Shown here piece after piece: positions 45,846-54,656 of a stretch of DNA of 64,000 nucleotides. A program made the translations under genes and the position numbers. The stretch covers positions 434,001 to 498,000 of the forward strand of contig NZ_CP093384.1 in the NCBI RefSeq assembly GCF_022655055.1, given 5' to 3'. This stretch comes from Vagococcus sp. CY52-2 (GTDB taxonomy: Bacteria > Bacillota > Bacilli > Lactobacillales > Vagococcaceae). The notes under the pieces are model-generated. The model was given only the letters and a program-made list of their open reading frames with translations. It ran no database searches and had not been told where the DNA came from. Every line of letters begins with the position of its first letter. The stretch's first letter is position 1.

Positions 45846-46862
45846 TTGGTTGATGGAACCGTAGTAAGTATAGTTATACCAATGTATAATTGTGAAAAAA
45901 CCATTGAGAATACAATACAAAGTATTTTATATCAGTCAGAAAGTAACTGCGAAATTATACTTGTTAATGATGGATCTACTGATTCGACATTTGAAAAAGC
46001 ACTAGAATTAAAAAATAAAAATGAAAATACTATAAAATTAGTGTCGAAAAAAAATGGAGGGGTATCTTCAGCCAGAAATTTGGGGATTTCTTTAAGTAAA
46101 GGTAAGTATATTTGCTTTTTAGACTCCGATGATATTTATAAAAAAAATTTTTTAAAAGAGATGCTGTTGAAAGCAGAAAAAGATGATTCTGATTGTGTTA
46201 TTTGTTGTATAGAGTATACTGATATAAATTTTAATATGGAATATGGAGAAGATGAGATATTTGTTGGGGATAATATAATTGCTAAAAATGTTCCTAAATT
46301 GATAGAAAAAAAAATATTCAACAGTATGGTAAATAAATTATATAAAAAATCAATTATAGACGAAAATAATATATTAGTTGATGAAGAATTACAGATAGGA
46401 GAAGATTTTGATTTTAATTTAAAGTATGTAGAGAAATGTCAGAAAGTATCAGTAATAAATAAATTCTTATATGTATATCAGGTTGAGCATAGTAAACTTA
46501 CAAATAATTATAGAGAAAATGAGTATCAGGTTAGAAAAAAAAATATTGTTAGTTTAGAGAAGTATTATAAAAAATATGATGTAAAAAAAGATTTAAATTT
46601 TCAATATATAAAAATTTTTTATTCAGAATTATATAATGATTTGAGTATTGGAGCAAGTAGAAAAATAATAAAGTATAAAGCCCAACAGTTATTAAGAGAT
46701 GATAAATTAAAGAATATTAAAGTAAATTCAAGTTCTAAAGTAGAGTTTATTTTATCTAAACCAGTAGAATTAAAGAATCTAAATTTAATATATTTGGTTT
46801 CTAAAATATCATTTAAATTCAAAAATAATACGATGCTAAGAAAAAAACAAATAAGCATATAG
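45846..46862 (+). CDS. GT2 (GT-A) glycosyltransferase
   Basis: A 338-residue enzyme. GT2 motifs: SIVIPMYNCEKTIENTI, ILVNDGSTDST, NGGVSSARNLGI, FLDSDDIY (the DxD) and GEDFDFN near residue 180. The C-terminal third is Lys/Asn-rich and less conserved. No membrane spans, so it uses a nucleotide sugar in the cytoplasm for repeat unit assembly. The start is TTG, with AGGAGTG 7 bp upstream; no in-frame ATG lies before the catalytic core. Confidence 0.85.
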   Translation: MVDGTVVSIVIPMYNCEKTIENTIQSILYQSESNCEIILVNDGSTDSTFEKALELKNKNENTIKLVSKKNGGVSSARNLGISLSKGKYICFLDSDDIYKKNFLKEMLLKAEKDDSDCVICCIEYTDINFNMEYGEDEIFVGDNIIAKNVPKLIEKKIFNSMVNKLYKKSIIDENNILVDEELQIGEDFDFNLKYVEKCQKVSVINKFLYVYQVEHSKLTNNYRENEYQVRKKNIVSLEKYYKKYDVKKDLNFQYIKIFYSELYNDLSIGASRKIIKYKAQQLLRDDKLKNIKVNSSSKVEFILSKPVELKNLNLIYLVSKISFKFKNNTMLRKKQISI

Positions 46863-46875
46863 AGGATGGTGGAAA

Positions 46876-47775
46876 TTGAATTCGATTAGTTATATAATTC
46901 CCCATTATAATTCAGTAGAAAGTTTAAAGCGGTTATTGGATTCAATAACATTGATTGATCAAGATGAAATAATAGTTATTGATGATTGTAGTTCAAACAC
47001 AAGTTTAATTGAGCTTCAAAAATTACAGAAAAATAAAAGATTTAGGCTGTTGTCTACGGGAAAAAATGGAGGGGCTGGAAAAGCAAGAAACATAGGGATG
47101 GACAAGGCATCTAATAAATGGCTAATTTTTGCAGATTCAGATGATTATTTTGTACCTGATTATAGAGACTTATTAAAAAAATATACAAATAAAGAAGAAA
47201 TCGATATAGTGTACTTTACTCCAACAAGTATAAGTGAGTCTAAAAATAGTAGTGTTCGAACAACTCGCCATGAGTATTATGAATACTTAGTATCTGAATA
47301 CCTGAAAGGAAGTAAAGATGGACTAAATTCATTAAAATATAAATTTGTTGTACCGTGGTCTAAACTAATTAATAGAGATTATGTTAGTACTCATGGCTTC
47401 AAATTTGACGAGGTTTATGTTTCTAATGATGTAATGTTCTCAGCTAAAACAGCTAGTGAAACACATAGAATATTAGCTACAAAAGATGTAATATATTGTT
47501 GTGTGGAATCAGATAATTCATTAACTTCTGATATTAGTGTTAAACAGACATTAGATAGACTCGATATTTTTATAGAATATTATAAATATATAGAACTACA
47601 GATGGAAAAAAACGAGTTTTATAATTTAAATATAGTAGGTTTGAGTTATTTAGTGTTGGCTATCAGAAACTCTTTTTCTATTAGTGATTTGATGATAATC
47701 TATAAAAAGTTGAAAAGAAATAATATAAGAATTTTGACTGTGAAATATTTAAAGGAAACAATTTCTAGATTTTAG
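46876..47775 (+). CDS. GT2 (GT-A) glycosyltransferase
   Basis: A 299-residue enzyme. SYIIPHYNSVESL, VIDDCSS, KNGGAGKARNIGMD and FADSDDYF give the GT2 core, with the DxD-like motif in the last. Like the preceding gene it begins at TTG (GGTGG 5 bp upstream). The two GT2 genes are 13 bp apart and differ clearly in sequence, so they add different sugars or linkages. Confidence 0.85.
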   Translation: MNSISYIIPHYNSVESLKRLLDSITLIDQDEIIVIDDCSSNTSLIELQKLQKNKRFRLLSTGKNGGAGKARNIGMDKASNKWLIFADSDDYFVPDYRDLLKKYTNKEEIDIVYFTPTSISESKNSSVRTTRHEYYEYLVSEYLKGSKDGLNSLKYKFVVPWSKLINRDYVSTHGFKFDEVYVSNDVMFSAKTASETHRILATKDVIYCCVESDNSLTSDISVKQTLDRLDIFIEYYKYIELQMEKNEFYNLNIVGLSYLVLAIRNSFSISDLMIIYKKLKRNNIRILTVKYLKETISRF

Positions 47776-47800
47776 ATATTGATAAAATGAGGATTTTAAT

Positions 47801-48901
47801 ATGATAATATATACTTCACTTATAATTATTAATTTAATAAGTATTTTAATTTTTAAGTCTCTTGAAGCTAGAAAGGGTAAAGACTTCTCTTCGTATTACC
47901 TACTAGTTTTTTTTGTGACTACGTTTGTGATTAGTGGACTTAGAGCTCAAAGCGTTGGAACCGATACATATAACTATCAATCTATATTTCAAACAATAGG
48001 ACTAATGGGAACCGAATATTATGATTTTTCAAAATTTCCTGGATACACACTCTATAACCTATTTATCTATAGAGTAAATAATAATCCACAAATAATAACG
48101 ATATTTAATTCGCTCGTTATATCTTTAGGTATGTCAATATGTTTTAAAAGATTGTCAACAAATCCATATATGTCTAGCTTATTATATATAACTTTATATC
48201 ATTATTTTGTGACAATGAATGCAACAAGACAATATATATCTGTAATATTTTTATTTATTTCAATATATTATTTTATTAATAAGAAAAAGAGATTTTTACT
48301 ATACTTTACATTGGCTCTAAGTTTTCATCAAGTTTCAATCATAGGGGTATTATATTTTATTCTCTACAAAATAAAATGGAATACGAAAAGATATATTTGG
48401 TTAGGTATATCAACTATACTTTCAGGAGTTTTCTTTTCAAGATTTACTATTATTTTTTCAAAAATATTTCCAGACTACAATATGTATTTTAATCAAAATA
48501 GTGCGGTAAATTTAGCATCAACAGGTAATGGAAATAAGGTGATACTTTCTTTATTCTTAATGATATTTATTCTTATGGGAGTATACGTAGTGAAAAAAAA
48601 TGTTGATAAAAATGATTCGTATTATAGATTTCTACTAGCGTGTGTACTAATTTCTTTAATTCTAGATATAATGTTTAATAAAAATATTATGATGATTAGG
48701 GTAGTTCTATATTTTAATATAATGTACTTGTTTTTTATACCTCTAACGATTTCCTATTTTTCTTGTTTTATAAAGGAAAAATATATGTTTAATATTATTA
48801 CATCAGTCGGAACGCTGTTAATAACTTTAATTCCTTTTTATTATCAACTATCCAATAATATGGTTAATGTTTTACCTTATTTATTTTTTTGGAACTTTTA
48901 A
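47801..48901 (+). CDS. EpsG-family polysaccharide polymerase (Wzy)
   Basis: A 366-residue protein with about ten to eleven membrane helices. LRAQSVGTDTYNYQSIF after the first two helices and the ATRQYISVIFLF segment are typical of EpsG/Wzy-type polymerases. It joins repeat units on the outer membrane face. No close relative can be named by eye, which is normal because Wzy is serotype-specific. Confidence 0.85.
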   Translation: MIIYTSLIIINLISILIFKSLEARKGKDFSSYYLLVFFVTTFVISGLRAQSVGTDTYNYQSIFQTIGLMGTEYYDFSKFPGYTLYNLFIYRVNNNPQIITIFNSLVISLGMSICFKRLSTNPYMSSLLYITLYHYFVTMNATRQYISVIFLFISIYYFINKKKRFLLYFTLALSFHQVSIIGVLYFILYKIKWNTKRYIWLGISTILSGVFFSRFTIIFSKIFPDYNMYFNQNSAVNLASTGNGNKVILSLFLMIFILMGVYVVKKNVDKNDSYYRFLLACVLISLILDIMFNKNIMMIRVVLYFNIMYLFFIPLTISYFSCFIKEKYMFNIITSVGTLLITLIPFYYQLSNNMVNVLPYLFFWNF

Positions 48902-48910
48902 GGAGTATAT

Positions 48911-50329
48911 ATGAAAAAAAAACTAATACATAATATTATTTATCAAGGATTATATCAATTAACACTAATAATATTACCTATTATTACAATACCTATAGTT
49001 TCACACGCATTAGGAGCTGAAGGATTGGGTATATATAATTATGTGAGTTCTATAGTATCATATTTTATTCTATTTGCTGGGTTAGGTCTGGCTAATTATG
49101 GAATTAGAGAAATAGCAATTGTAAAAGATAATAAATATAAACTTTCAATGAAATTTTGGGAATTAGAGATATTTAACATTGAAATAATATCAATAATACT
49201 TTTATTATATTTTATCTTCTTATTATTTGTGGGGAACAAGTTATTCTTTTTAATATCTTCATTTAGTTTACTTGCTACACTATTTGATATATCTTGGTTT
49301 TATTATGGTATTGAGGATTTTAAGTCTATATCTATAATAAATTTTATTATAAAAATTTTATCTTTTATATGTATTCTTTTGTTTGTAAAAGATATTAATG
49401 ATTTGTGGCTGTATTTTGGAATTCAGAGTATGAGTGTTTTTTTATCTAACCTTTCTCTATGGATATTTATGAGAAATAAAATCTTATGGATCAAACCAGA
49501 TTTAAAAAGAATTAATAGGCATTTTAAACCAGCAAGTAGGTATTTTATAGGGAAAATTTCTTTAACTCTATATACTAATATGAACAAAACACTTTTAGGA
49601 TTAATGGTATCTAGTGTAGCTGTGGGTCTGTACTCTAATTCATTACAGTTAATTACAATATTTGTAACATTAATTGGTACATTAGATACAGTTCTTATGC
49701 CACATATGACAAAATTATTCTCTGACAACAATCACAGTAAAATGATTGATACTATGGAGAAATCTCTGGACTTACAGTTTTTTCTTAGTATCCCATTAAT
49801 GTTTGGGATAGTTCTAGTTAATAATAAAATGATTCCTTGGTTTTTTGGGAGTGACTTTGAATTATTGAATGTAACAGTACCAATTCTTGCTCCGTTAGTT
49901 GTAATAATGCCATTAGGTATATCTATAGTAAGACAGTATTTGATTCCAAAAAATAAGATAAAAGAATTCAATATTTCAGTTATTGTAGCAGCAATAATAT
50001 CAATACTTTTAAACGTTATATTACTTCCTATTATTGGAATGTATGGAGCTATCATAGCAACATTTGTATCCGAATGTTTAGTAACGATTATAAGGTTATA
50101 TGATTTAAAAAAGAATACTACTTTTAGATTCAGCTTTAAAAAGATATTAATCTATATTACATCCTCTATAGTAATGTATATTGTAGTTTATGTAATTACT
50201 AAAGATATGAATGCTAATATTATAACCACAATAATTCAAGGTGTTTTTGGTATGATAATTTATTTTATAGTAACTATGTTGTTTAAAGAAAATGTGTTTA
50301 TGAAATTTATGAGAACTGAAAGAAAGTAA
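48911..50329 (+). CDS. Wzx-type flippase (MATE-like polysaccharide transporter)
   Basis: A 472-residue protein with 12-14 membrane helices. The N terminus (IIYQGLYQLTLIILPIITIPIVSHALG) and GLGIYNYVSSIVSYF are the standard Wzx signature. It moves lipid-linked repeat units across the membrane. AAGGAG RBS. No terminator follows clearly; the next gene begins about 105 bp later. Confidence 0.9.
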   Translation: MKKKLIHNIIYQGLYQLTLIILPIITIPIVSHALGAEGLGIYNYVSSIVSYFILFAGLGLANYGIREIAIVKDNKYKLSMKFWELEIFNIEIISIILLLYFIFLLFVGNKLFFLISSFSLLATLFDISWFYYGIEDFKSISIINFIIKILSFICILLFVKDINDLWLYFGIQSMSVFLSNLSLWIFMRNKILWIKPDLKRINRHFKPASRYFIGKISLTLYTNMNKTLLGLMVSSVAVGLYSNSLQLITIFVTLIGTLDTVLMPHMTKLFSDNNHSKMIDTMEKSLDLQFFLSIPLMFGIVLVNNKMIPWFFGSDFELLNVTVPILAPLVVIMPLGISIVRQYLIPKNKIKEFNISVIVAAIISILLNVILLPIIGMYGAIIATFVSECLVTIIRLYDLKKNTTFRFSFKKILIYITSSIVMYIVVYVITKDMNANIITTIIQGVFGMIIYFIVTMLFKENVFMKFMRTERK

Positions 50330-50434
50330 ATTTTAGATTTTAAAAAAAATATATATATTAGTAGTGATTACACAATGGATAAGGAAAATCTAATGATATA
50401 AAATATATGTTTAAATTCTAGTAGAGGTGAAAAA

Positions 50435-51601
50435 ATGAAAGTCTCAGTTGTAGGTTTGGGTTATGTTGGTTTAGCTAACGCATTATTATTATCACAAAAT
50501 AATGATGTAATGGCATATGATATAGTAGATGAAAAGATAGAATTATTGAGCAAAGGGGTCTCACCATTAGTTGATAATGAAATTGAGGAATTCTTAACGG
50601 ATAAATCTTTATCGATAGAATTCACAACAGATTTTGATAAGACAATCAATCATGGTGAATATTGTATCATTGCAACACCAACAGATTATGATGAAAAGAA
50701 AAACTATTTTAATACATCAACGGTTGAAAGTGTGATAGAAAAAGGATTAACAATCAATTCAGATACTATCTTTATTATAAAATCGACCGTTCCTGTAGGA
50801 TATACAAAAGAGCTGAAAGAAAAGTACAACACGGAAAACATTATTTTCTCACCAGAGTTTTTACGTGAAGGAAAAGCCTTATATGATAACTTACATCCAT
50901 CAAGAATTATAGTAGGTGAGAGAAGTGACAGAGCGGAAGTATTTGCTAAAGCATTATTGGATAATTCTTATGAAAAGGATGTACCTGTTTTATTAACTGA
51001 TTCTACAGAAGCTGAAGCAATTAAATTATTTTCAAATACATACCTTGCTTTAAGAGTGTCATATTTTAATGAGCTAGATACCTACGCAGAAGTGAGAGGG
51101 CTAGACACTAAACAGATTATCGAAGGTGTTGGTTTAGATCCTCGTATAGGAAGTCATTACAACAATCCTTCATTTGGTTATGGTGGTTATTGTTTACCAA
51201 AAGACACCAAACAATTATTGGCTAATTATGACCAAGTACCCAATAATATTATTGGGGCAATTGTTGATGCAAATAGAACTCGAAAAGATTTTATCGCTGA
51301 CCAGATTATTGCTAAGCAACCCAAAATTGTAGGTATCTACCGTTTAACGATGAAAGCTAACTCGGATAATTTTAGATACTCGTCTATTCAAGGGATTATG
51401 AAACGATTAAAAGCTAAGGGAATAGAAGTGATTGTTTACGAGCCAACACTAAAAGAAGACACATTTTTTAATTCAAAAGTCTACACAGATTTAGATGAAT
51501 TTAAAAAAGTATCAGAAGTTATCGTAACCAATCGTATCGAAAAAGAATTAGCAGACTCATTGGATAAGATTTATACAAGAGATATATTTAATCAAGATTA
51601 A
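50435..51601 (+). CDS. UDP-glucose/UDP-GlcNAc-type 6-dehydrogenase
   Basis: A 388-residue NAD-dependent enzyme. The NAD site is [33 protein letters not shown] and the catalytic cysteine in [15 protein letters not shown] follow. It oxidises a UDP-hexose to a UDP-uronic acid, most likely UDP-glucose to UDP-glucuronate. The short form resembles Ugd of streptococcal and enterococcal capsule loci. Its composition is less AT-rich than the preceding genes. Provides a negatively charged sugar for the capsule. Confidence 0.9.
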   Translation: MKVSVVGLGYVGLANALLLSQNNDVMAYDIVDEKIELLSKGVSPLVDNEIEEFLTDKSLSIEFTTDFDKTINHGEYCIIATPTDYDEKKNYFNTSTVESVIEKGLTINSDTIFIIKSTVPVGYTKELKEKYNTENIIFSPEFLREGKALYDNLHPSRIIVGERSDRAEVFAKALLDNSYEKDVPVLLTDSTEAEAIKLFSNTYLALRVSYFNELDTYAEVRGLDTKQIIEGVGLDPRIGSHYNNPSFGYGGYCLPKDTKQLLANYDQVPNNIIGAIVDANRTRKDFIADQIIAKQPKIVGIYRLTMKANSDNFRYSSIQGIMKRLKAKGIEVIVYEPTLKEDTFFNSKVYTDLDEFKKVSEVIVTNRIEKELADSLDKIYTRDIFNQD

Positions 51602-51671
51602 AAGTTAATTTAAGCTATAAAATTTCTAGGGTAATAACTTATAGTAAAAAGGAACCAAGAGTAAAGATTGG

Positions 51672-52514
51672 ATGAGTATGATGAAAAAAATTATTAATGA
51701 AACAATAAAAAAATATAATATAAAATTATTTACAAAGATTAGATTTAAAAGAGTAATGGGTTACAAACCTAATTTAATAAATCCGAAAACTTTATCAGAG
51801 AAAATAACTTGGTTAATGTTATTTTACTATCCAACGTATAAACCTGCCTACACTTTAGGAGATAAGTATGGACTTAGGAAAGTCTTGGAAAAATCTAGTT
51901 TGAGGGAGTACCTACCACCAATTATTGGTGCATATACTAGTGTTGATGAAATAAATTTTGACTCATTACCTACAGCTTTTGTAATAAAAAAAAGTAACGC
52001 AAGTAATATGAATGCTATAGTTAATAATAAGTATAATACTGATTATGAAATTCTGAAAGATAAAATTAATAATTGGATGAAACAAGATTATGGCGATATT
52101 TCAGGAGAAAGACATTATTCAAAAATGACATCTACTATTTTAATAGAAGAATTTTTAAATATTGAAAAAGAGTATCAAATATTTTGTTTTAATGGAGTAC
52201 CAAAATTTGTTAGTACAGTTGAATTTAGAATGATTGATAATAAACAAACTGATTTTAAAGAAAAAAAAGAGGTTACCAAAAAAGAAATAATAGATATTGA
52301 GGAATTAAAGAAAAATAGTACCATTACTGATATACTAGATAAAGTTTACGAACATATTAAAGAAATTCCATTAGTAAGGGTAGATATAATAGTAACTGAT
52401 AGTGGAATTTATATTGGTGAATTGACCTTTACACCAGCAGGTGGATTGCTACCTAATTATGATAAAGAACTTCAAGAAAAATTAGGTAGTTATATAACAC
52501 TTCCAAAAATATAA
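51672..52514 (+). CDS. TupA-like ATP-grasp protein
   Basis: A 280-residue protein. NPKTLSEKITWLMLFYY and DKYGLRKVLEK are the TupA-type opening (PF14305 by eye), and the ATP-grasp metal and ATP residues appear in AFVIKKSNAS, ILIEEFLN, LVRVDIIVTD and IYIGELTFTPAGG. TupA of Bacillus adds glutamate to glucuronic acid in teichuronopeptide. Here, just after the UDP-uronate-forming gene, it could ligate an amino acid to a uronic acid of the capsule. This is inference. The AT-rich composition resembles the capsule centre. A strong terminator follows. Confidence 0.8.
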   Translation: MSMMKKIINETIKKYNIKLFTKIRFKRVMGYKPNLINPKTLSEKITWLMLFYYPTYKPAYTLGDKYGLRKVLEKSSLREYLPPIIGAYTSVDEINFDSLPTAFVIKKSNASNMNAIVNNKYNTDYEILKDKINNWMKQDYGDISGERHYSKMTSTILIEEFLNIEKEYQIFCFNGVPKFVSTVEFRMIDNKQTDFKEKKEVTKKEIIDIEELKKNSTITDILDKVYEHIKEIPLVRVDIIVTDSGIYIGELTFTPAGGLLPNYDKELQEKLGSYITLPKI

Positions 52515-52520
52515 ACAAAC

Positions 52521-52567
52521 TCCCTCCACAAGAAATCGATTTGATTCCTCGTGGAGGGGTATTTTTT
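52521..52567. terminator. Terminator at the end of the capsule operon
   Basis: CCCTCCAC (52522-52529) pairs with GTGGAGGG (52551-52558), followed by GGTATTTTTTT on the plus strand. A few T also follow the stem on the minus strand, so it may also stop the GH25 transcript. Confidence 0.82.
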
Positions 52568-52571
52568 TATC

Positions 52572-53372
52572 CTAATCTATCTTTCTAACATAATCCTTGT
52601 GAAGTGTAACAAATACTTTGCGATGATTATAGAGTATACAAGCATGCGTTGTTGTTTTGGTGTGGCAAATTTGCTCAATATCAAAGACAGTACTTTTGGA
52701 AAAGTGCATACCAGATGCTTTTTTAAAGGATTCATCGGCTTGAATGACGAGTGTTCTTAATGCTTCAAATCGTGTTCCTGTTGTATGATAAGCGTCCTTT
52801 TGTTGGGTGATGGTCTTTTTGGGTGTAGCATATTGTTGCCAAGCAAGTTTATCTCCGTAAAAATAGCTTGTATCAACAGGTGTACTGGTATATTGCCACA
52901 TGGCATAGCTTGGCCATTGTTTAACAACAGGTGTGTGTTGAGAGTATTTGGCAACCCATAAGCCATAATCACCAGCTACGACATCCAACCAATCATCAGA
53001 GTTTGCATCACTTTCATTCATATAGATGAGAGGTTTCACGCCTGTTTGTTTATAGACGTAATCTAAAAATTCTTTGGCTTTTTGTGCGCCTTGTTTACCA
53101 TATTCTTCATAATCAAGAACAAGGATCGCTTCACCTAGATAGCCTTTGATATGTGTTAAGAAAAAGTCTGCTTGTTTGATGACATCATTTTGATCTAGAA
53201 AATGATACACACCATAAGGTTTATTTAGTTTTTTGGCTTGTTGGACAAAAGTGTCACATGTATCATCAATAAAATAAGTGCCTTCTGTTGCTTTTAAGAT
53301 AAAGGCATCTGCTTTTAGTGTATCAAGTGACATCCCTCGTTGGTGATTTGATAAATCAATGACTTTTAACAT
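52572..53372 (-). CDS. GH25 muramidase (lysozyme-like), no signal peptide
   Basis: A 266-residue enzyme. The GH25 domain covers about 1-190: IDLSNHQ at the N terminus with Asp6, ILKATEG, GVYHFL, the catalytic Asp87 and Glu89 in LVLDYEEYG, and AMWQYTST. It cleaves the MurNAc-GlcNAc bond. The C-terminal ~65 residues look like a small SH3-type binding domain (ACILYNHRKVFVTLHKDYV). There is no signal peptide, membrane anchor or holin gene next to it, so how it leaves the cell is open. The gene follows the DUF2922 gene across a terminator and may be expressed by read-through. Confidence 0.88.
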   Translation of the reverse strand: MLKVIDLSNHQRGMSLDTLKADAFILKATEGTYFIDDTCDTFVQQAKKLNKPYGVYHFLDQNDVIKQADFFLTHIKGYLGEAILVLDYEEYGKQGAQKAKEFLDYVYKQTGVKPLIYMNESDANSDDWLDVVAGDYGLWVAKYSQHTPVVKQWPSYAMWQYTSTPVDTSYFYGDKLAWQQYATPKKTITQQKDAYHTTGTRFEALRTLVIQADESFKKASGMHFSKSTVFDIEQICHTKTTTHACILYNHRKVFVTLHKDYVRKID

Positions 53373-53392
53373 CTAAAAACTCCTTTCTGGTA

Positions 53393-53426
53393 TAAGAAAA
53401 GACGACGTTTGTGGTAAACGTCGTCT
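53393..53426 (-). terminator. Terminator between DUF2922 and GH25 genes
   Basis: AGACGACGTTT (53400-53410) and AAACGTCGTCT (53416-53426) form a perfect 11-bp stem with a 5-nt loop. On the minus strand TTTTCTTAT follows. It would reduce but not necessarily abolish transcription of the muramidase gene. Confidence 0.8.
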
Positions 53427-53432
53427 AACAGG

Positions 53433-53645
53433 TTAGAACAACTCTGTAATAATTGTTTCACTATAGTGTGCTGATTTTGGTGTCACGTATAATTTTTTAC
53501 CGTTTGATTCAAACAAATCAAGTGTGGCGATGATAGTCATGGCTTCTTTTACTTCATCTTTTGTTAAATCTTGTTTAGCTACTTTTGGTACCAAGGTAGT
53601 TTTTTTATTGTCTTCATTTAAAAAGTTTAAGTTTAATTTTTTCAT
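53433..53645 (-). CDS. DUF2922 family small protein
   Basis: A 70-residue soluble protein that fits the DUF2922 pattern: MKKLNLNFLNEDNKK at the start, DLTKDEVKEAMTIIATLDLF in the middle and a short strand ending ETIITELF. Function is unknown; members commonly occur next to DUF1659 proteins. Good AGGAGG RBS. Confidence 0.78.
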   Translation of the reverse strand: MKKLNLNFLNEDNKKTTLVPKVAKQDLTKDEVKEAMTIIATLDLFESNGKKLYVTPKSAHYSETIITELF

Positions 53646-53678
53646 GGGTGTTTCCTCCTAGTCAGTTTGAGTGAATGA

Positions 53679-53888
53679 TTAAATGTCATAGTGGTGTGTA
53701 TCAACGATTGCTAGTTTTTCTAATGGTTCATCAGTTGGTGCAAGGTTATTGAAGACATCACTTAAATCTAAAATGCTCTCATCAGAAGCGTCTTCGATTA
53801 AATTGGCAAGGGTTTGTTTGCGTGGCTTATTGTCTCCTACTGCTTTAAATGATAAGATGGCTTTTTTACTGTCAAATAGTTTTTCCAT
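53679..53888 (-). CDS. DUF1659 family small protein
   Basis: A 69-residue soluble, acidic protein (KKAILSFKAVGDNKPRKQTLANL, then DLSDVFNNLAP), which matches the usual DUF1659 pattern of two strands and a helix. Function unknown. AAGGA lies 10 bp before ATG 53888, preferred to the in-frame GTG at 53897 which is only 1 bp from that site. The gene comes 75 bp after a sigma-like factor and 33 bp before the DUF2922 gene. Confidence 0.72.
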   Translation of the reverse strand: MEKLFDSKKAILSFKAVGDNKPRKQTLANLIEDASDESILDLSDVFNNLAPTDEPLEKLAIVDTHHYDI

Positions 53889-53914
53889 GATAGTCACGTC
53901 CTTTTTGTTTTTTT

Positions 53915-53932
53915 GTAAGTCGCGCGCCTTAC
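53915..53932. repeat. GC-rich near-palindrome before the DUF1659 gene
   Basis: GTAAGTCGCGCGCCTTAC is self-complementary except for one pair. It is far richer in G and C than its surroundings. It sits 27 bp before the DUF1659 start, beside a TATAAG hexamer on the minus strand (53934-53939) that has no sigma-A-like -35. It is followed by A and not T on the minus strand, so it is not a terminator there. It may be an operator or leader hairpin. Confidence 0.6.
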
Positions 53933-53963
53933 ACTTATATAAACGTTTCCCAATTCAAAAGTG

Positions 53964-54464
53964 TCACACCTTTTTTTCAATTTTTTGATATTTTTTTCTT
54001 ACACCATCTCGCCAACGATAAACCGTTTGTCTGGCGACGTGGTGTTTTTTAGCGATTTGACTAATGGTTAATTGCTCAAAAAAGCGATCGTTTAAAAAAC
54101 GGGTTTCGTCTTTAGACAAAAGAGCCAGTAACTCATGATATAAATCAGATGTGACTAGACAGCAAGTTATCTCCTCTTCTTGAGGGATTGACTCAAGAAA
54201 GGACGCTTCGATGACATCTTTATCAAAGCGTCGCTGTTCTTTTCTGATAGCATCTAATGTTGCCCAATAAATTTTTTGGTACACAAATGGGCGAAATGGT
54301 GGGTGATTTTCCACATCCGTTTGATAGTGTCTATGTGCTATAAGTAATTCAATTCTTGCTCGTTGTAAGTAATCATCAAATTCTGGATGTGTCGGTGTGA
54401 TGTGATATTTCTTTAATGCGCCTAAGATCAATGAATGATAGGTAGTAAATAGTTGTTCTTCCAT
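53964..54464 (-). CDS. Small sigma-70 family factor, ComX/SigH-like in size
   Basis: A 166-residue protein. Residues about 25-85 resemble sigma region 2 (DDYLQRARIELLIAHRHYQT, then RPFVYQKIYWATLDAIRKEQ), and 118-160 resemble region 4 with a helix-turn-helix (LTISQIAKKHHVARQTVYRW). No region 1 or 3 is present. Such short factors include streptococcal ComX and ECF-like sigmas; I cannot tell which. The gene is followed by DUF1659, DUF2922 and a muramidase on the same strand and is divergent from a ComK-like gene. It probably directs transcription of these neighbours. Confidence 0.78.
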   Translation of the reverse strand: MEEQLFTTYHSLILGALKKYHITPTHPEFDDYLQRARIELLIAHRHYQTDVENHPPFRPFVYQKIYWATLDAIRKEQRRFDKDVIEASFLESIPQEEEITCCLVTSDLYHELLALLSKDETRFLNDRFFEQLTISQIAKKHHVARQTVYRWRDGVRKKYQKIEKKV

Positions 54465-54536
54465 TGTTATTATCCTCTCAAAAGTTAATCATTTGGCTAG
54501 CCACTGTGAGTATAGGGAAAATGCGTACATAACGGA

Positions 54537-54549
54537 AAAACCAATTTTT
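54537..54549. promoter_or_regulatory. Possible ComK AT-box
   Basis: AAAA-CCAAT-TTTT fits the AAAA-N5-TTTT half of a ComK box and lies in the divergent promoter region of the sigma-like and ComK-like genes. A full box needs a second copy at a fixed distance, and I do not see a perfect one. In AT-rich DNA such matches arise by chance. Confidence 0.25.
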
Positions 54550-54609
54550 GAATTTTTTGCGTAAAATCATTTAAAAATGTATGAAAACGGTTTAAAAATA
54601 AATAGGATA

Positions 54610-54618
54610 TGTTAAAAT
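54610..54618 (+). promoter_or_regulatory. Promoter of the ComK-like gene (extended -10)
   Basis: TGTTAAAAT, 38 bp before the start codon; -35 is weak. Confidence 0.45.
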
Positions 54619-54656
54619 AATAAACGATAAAAGAACAAAATATAGGAGAGAAGCGA

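Noticed and set aside
53373-53432. A YvrJ-like small membrane protein or holin next to the muramidase
   Set aside because: The 60-bp gap holds only a terminator hairpin and an RBS; the other gaps in the block are also too short or lack a suitable frame.
52572-54464. Prophage remnant around the GH25 gene
   Set aside because: No integrase, terminase, capsid, tail, holin or attachment repeats are seen; only the muramidase is phage-like.
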